Source: UMGS1387 sp045539625 (GTDB lineage: Bacteria; Bacillota; Clostridia; Oscillospirales; CAG-382). From it: 7,372 nucleotides of DNA. The notes below the pieces were generated by a model that saw only the letters and a list, made by a program, of their open reading frames with translations, was not told the DNA's origin and did no database searches. Made by a program: the position numbers and the translations under genes. The stretch is from NCBI GenBank assembly GCA_045539625.1, contig JAZQFS010000014.1:1-7372 (forward strand), written 5' to 3'. Within the stretch, counting starts at the first letter, position 1; each line of letters starts with the position of its first letter. Shown here piece after piece: positions 5,904-7,372 of this stretch.

Positions 5904-7372
5904 ATTTTTGCGGATGCATTCTGAAATCAATATTATATGGAACGGGATATTCTTTCAGCACTTCAATATCAGTCAATATTTCTGCTGAAACGCCCGTTTT
6001 TTCGGCAAGTCTCTTTCTCTTTATCATCACCCATACGTTTGACATTGAGTACTCGCCCTCCCGTACATCGGGAACAACAAGCTTTTCATTAAGATAGCTT
6101 TCCGCCGTATCAAGCATATCACGGCAGCAGTAGCACTGAGACACATACATCTTCATTCTTCCGCTTTCCTTTATGGATTGGGGTGCGTTTTCATAATACT
6201 TGCAGAACTCCTCATACTTTTCTGCTCTTATTCCAATTTCGCCGTATACACAGGCAAGCGGATAGTATTGCGGTCTTTGCTTTATCCCTTCGTTGATTAG
6301 AGAAAATGCCTTGATGTGATTGTGATTTACGCTATCCTCAAAAAGTGCAAGCGCCGTAAGGTTAAGATAATGACGTTTTTTGTCAACAGACTTTTTCAGA
6401 AGCTCATAGGCAGCTTCAACATTATCCTTTTCATATTCGCCGAGAGCCAGAATATAGTCCTCAAACCAATTCTTGTTTTTCTTGTTTCTGAGAAATTCAA
6501 TTACTTTTATGTCAGATGTAAAGTCTGTGCAAATGTCAGCCTCAACATCCTTGCCGTCAAACAGGTCAACGTAAAACTGTCTTGTTTTCCCCACACTTTC
6601 CTTGGGAAATTCAAAGCCCTCGCAGATATTCTTTCCTCTGTAAAGTGAAGCAATATATCCGCCGCCTCCGCCAAGATGCCAAAGAGGACAAGTATTCTTA
6701 ACTTCAAAGAGGTTAGCTTCTTTTTCGGCATCAACAAGGCAGGCTGAAATTTTATCACAAACGCTGAAAAATTCACCCTCATTTGTGCCGATGTCAATGC
6801 CCTTATACACCTCTGTCCAGCTGATTACATCGTCCTTTTTCATAAGGAAGTGTTCAAACTGAGTTTTTAAAAGCCCTGCCTGAATTTCATAGTAATCTCT
6901 GCCAACCGTCAGCCATTCATTCCAATGACGTCCGCCTGCGTTCTGTCCCCACAAAAAATTCTTTCTTCCGATAAGCTCATTTGTGGAGGTGTGAAGAAGT
7001 CCCTGTCCATTTTCGTCAAGTGAGCATATCCATTTTTTATTTTCTTTTGTTATGTCATAAAAATAATCAATGGCTTCCTCGGCACTTGCACAGGTGCTTA
7101 TTTCTTTTCCTTCAATAAACGGAATTTCTTTATGAAGAATGTAATATCCGCCTTCACGGTAGCTTGTAATATAACTGTGCGGAGCAGGCACAAAGGTACG
7201 TGTGTTATCAGTTTGAGCAACTGCAATATTGCTCCACCAGTACATATATGTATCATTGCCTGAAACATTATGAATTTCGGGATGGATAAGAAGCATATCA
7301 CCGTCAAGTGTAGCATTTATGCAATACACAACTCCTCTTTTTTCTTCGTACTCATACATCTGAAGAATGTCG
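5902..7372 (-). CDS. DUF5107 domain protein with C-terminal TPR-like repeats, 5' end cut by the window
   Basis: The C-terminal 490 or so residues of a larger protein. The frame stays open through the right edge (Asp-Ile-Leu-Gln before the first ATG at 7359), and that ATG has no ribosome binding site, so it is taken as internal. Counting from it, YMYWWSNIAVAQT (38-50), LWGQNAGGRHWNEWL (136-150) and YYEIQAGLLKTQFEH (156-170) plus WTEVYKG (181-187) are hallmarks of DUF5107, a galactose-mutarotase-like beta-sandwich region found near glycan-degradation genes. Residues about 290-440 are helical and Tyr/Ala-rich with TPR-like spacing (GEYEKDNVEAAYELLKKS; RAEKYEEFCKYYENAP). Full-length relatives are typically around 1000 residues, so perhaps half is missing. 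It is followed after 13 bases by the DUF6067-like hydrolase, so the two are probably co-expressed. Its biochemical role is unknown; glycan binding or hydrolysis is inferred from context only. Confidence 0.83.
   Translation of the reverse strand, partial: DILQMYEYEEKRGVVYCINATLDGDMLLIHPEIHNVSGNDTYMYWWSNIAVAQTDNTRTFVPAPHSYITSYREGGYYILHKEIPFIEGKEISTCASAEEAIDYFYDITKENKKWICSLDENGQGLLHTSTNELIGRKNFLWGQNAGGRHWNEWLTVGRDYYEIQAGLLKTQFEHFLMKKDDVISWTEVYKGIDIGTNEGEFFSVCDKISACLVDAEKEANLFEVKNTCPLWHLGGGGGYIASLYRGKNICEGFEFPKESVGKTRQFYVDLFDGKDVEADICTDFTSDIKVIEFLRNKKNKNWFEDYILALGEYEKDNVEAAYELLKKSVDKKRHYLNLTALALFEDSVNHNHIKAFSLINEGIKQRPQYYPLACVYGEIGIRAEKYEEFCKYYENAPQSIKESGRMKMYVSQCYCCRDMLDTAESYLNEKLVVPDVREGEYSMSNVWVMIKRKRLAEKTGVSAEILTDIEVLKEYPVPYNIDFRMHPQK

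Noticed and set aside
5889..5930. A 14-residue N-terminal extension of the DUF6067-like protein from an ATG at 5930
   Set aside because: It would overlap the DUF5107 gene, and the AAAGGAGG site is correctly placed for the ATG at 5888 instead.
7357..7359. ATG at 7359 as the true start of the DUF5107 protein
   Set aside because: The frame stays open to the window edge, no ribosome binding site is present, and the first residues already match the middle of a DUF5107-type protein.

Overview
The window looks like part of a carbohydrate-use region from a gut- or rumen-type Clostridia (Oscillospiraceae/Lachnospiraceae-like Firmicute). This is inferred from the AT-leaning composition, consensus sigma-A promoters, strong AGGAGG-type ribosome binding sites, a TTG start, and protein types common in those bacteria. 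It cannot be assigned to a species from sequence alone. No RNA genes, CRISPR array, IS element or integration sites were seen, and no stretch longer than 300 bases lacks a gene.

Layout from left to right. (1) Positions 1-3215 hold a minus-strand operon read leftward from a promoter at about 3236-3263. It encodes a GH28-like beta-helix protein, then a ComEC-like metallo-beta-lactamase-fold hydrolase broken by one frameshift, then a GH43-type glycosidase that runs off the left edge. Gaps are 31 and 35 bases. (2) A 141-base divergent intergenic region (3216-3356) carries one promoter for each direction. (3) On the plus strand, 3357-3764 encodes a short family I inorganic pyrophosphatase-like protein with its own promoter, the only rightward gene. 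(4) A hairpin at 3774-3803 with T-runs on both sides serves as a shared terminator for converging transcripts. (5) Positions 3810-7372 hold a second minus-strand operon, read leftward from outside the window. It encodes a DUF5107/TPR protein (5' end missing), then a DUF6067/GH123-like predicted glycoside hydrolase whose ribosome binding site overlaps the stop codon of the gene before it.

None of the glycosidase-like genes with a visible start encodes a recognisable signal peptide. The simplest reading is a cytoplasmic set that finishes breakdown of imported plant-derived oligosaccharides, possibly pectic or arabinose-containing. The substrate is inferred from family membership only. The least explained parts are the metallo-hydrolase inside a glycosidase operon, the GH28-like protein with part of the usual active site replaced, and the DUF5107-DUF6067 pair.
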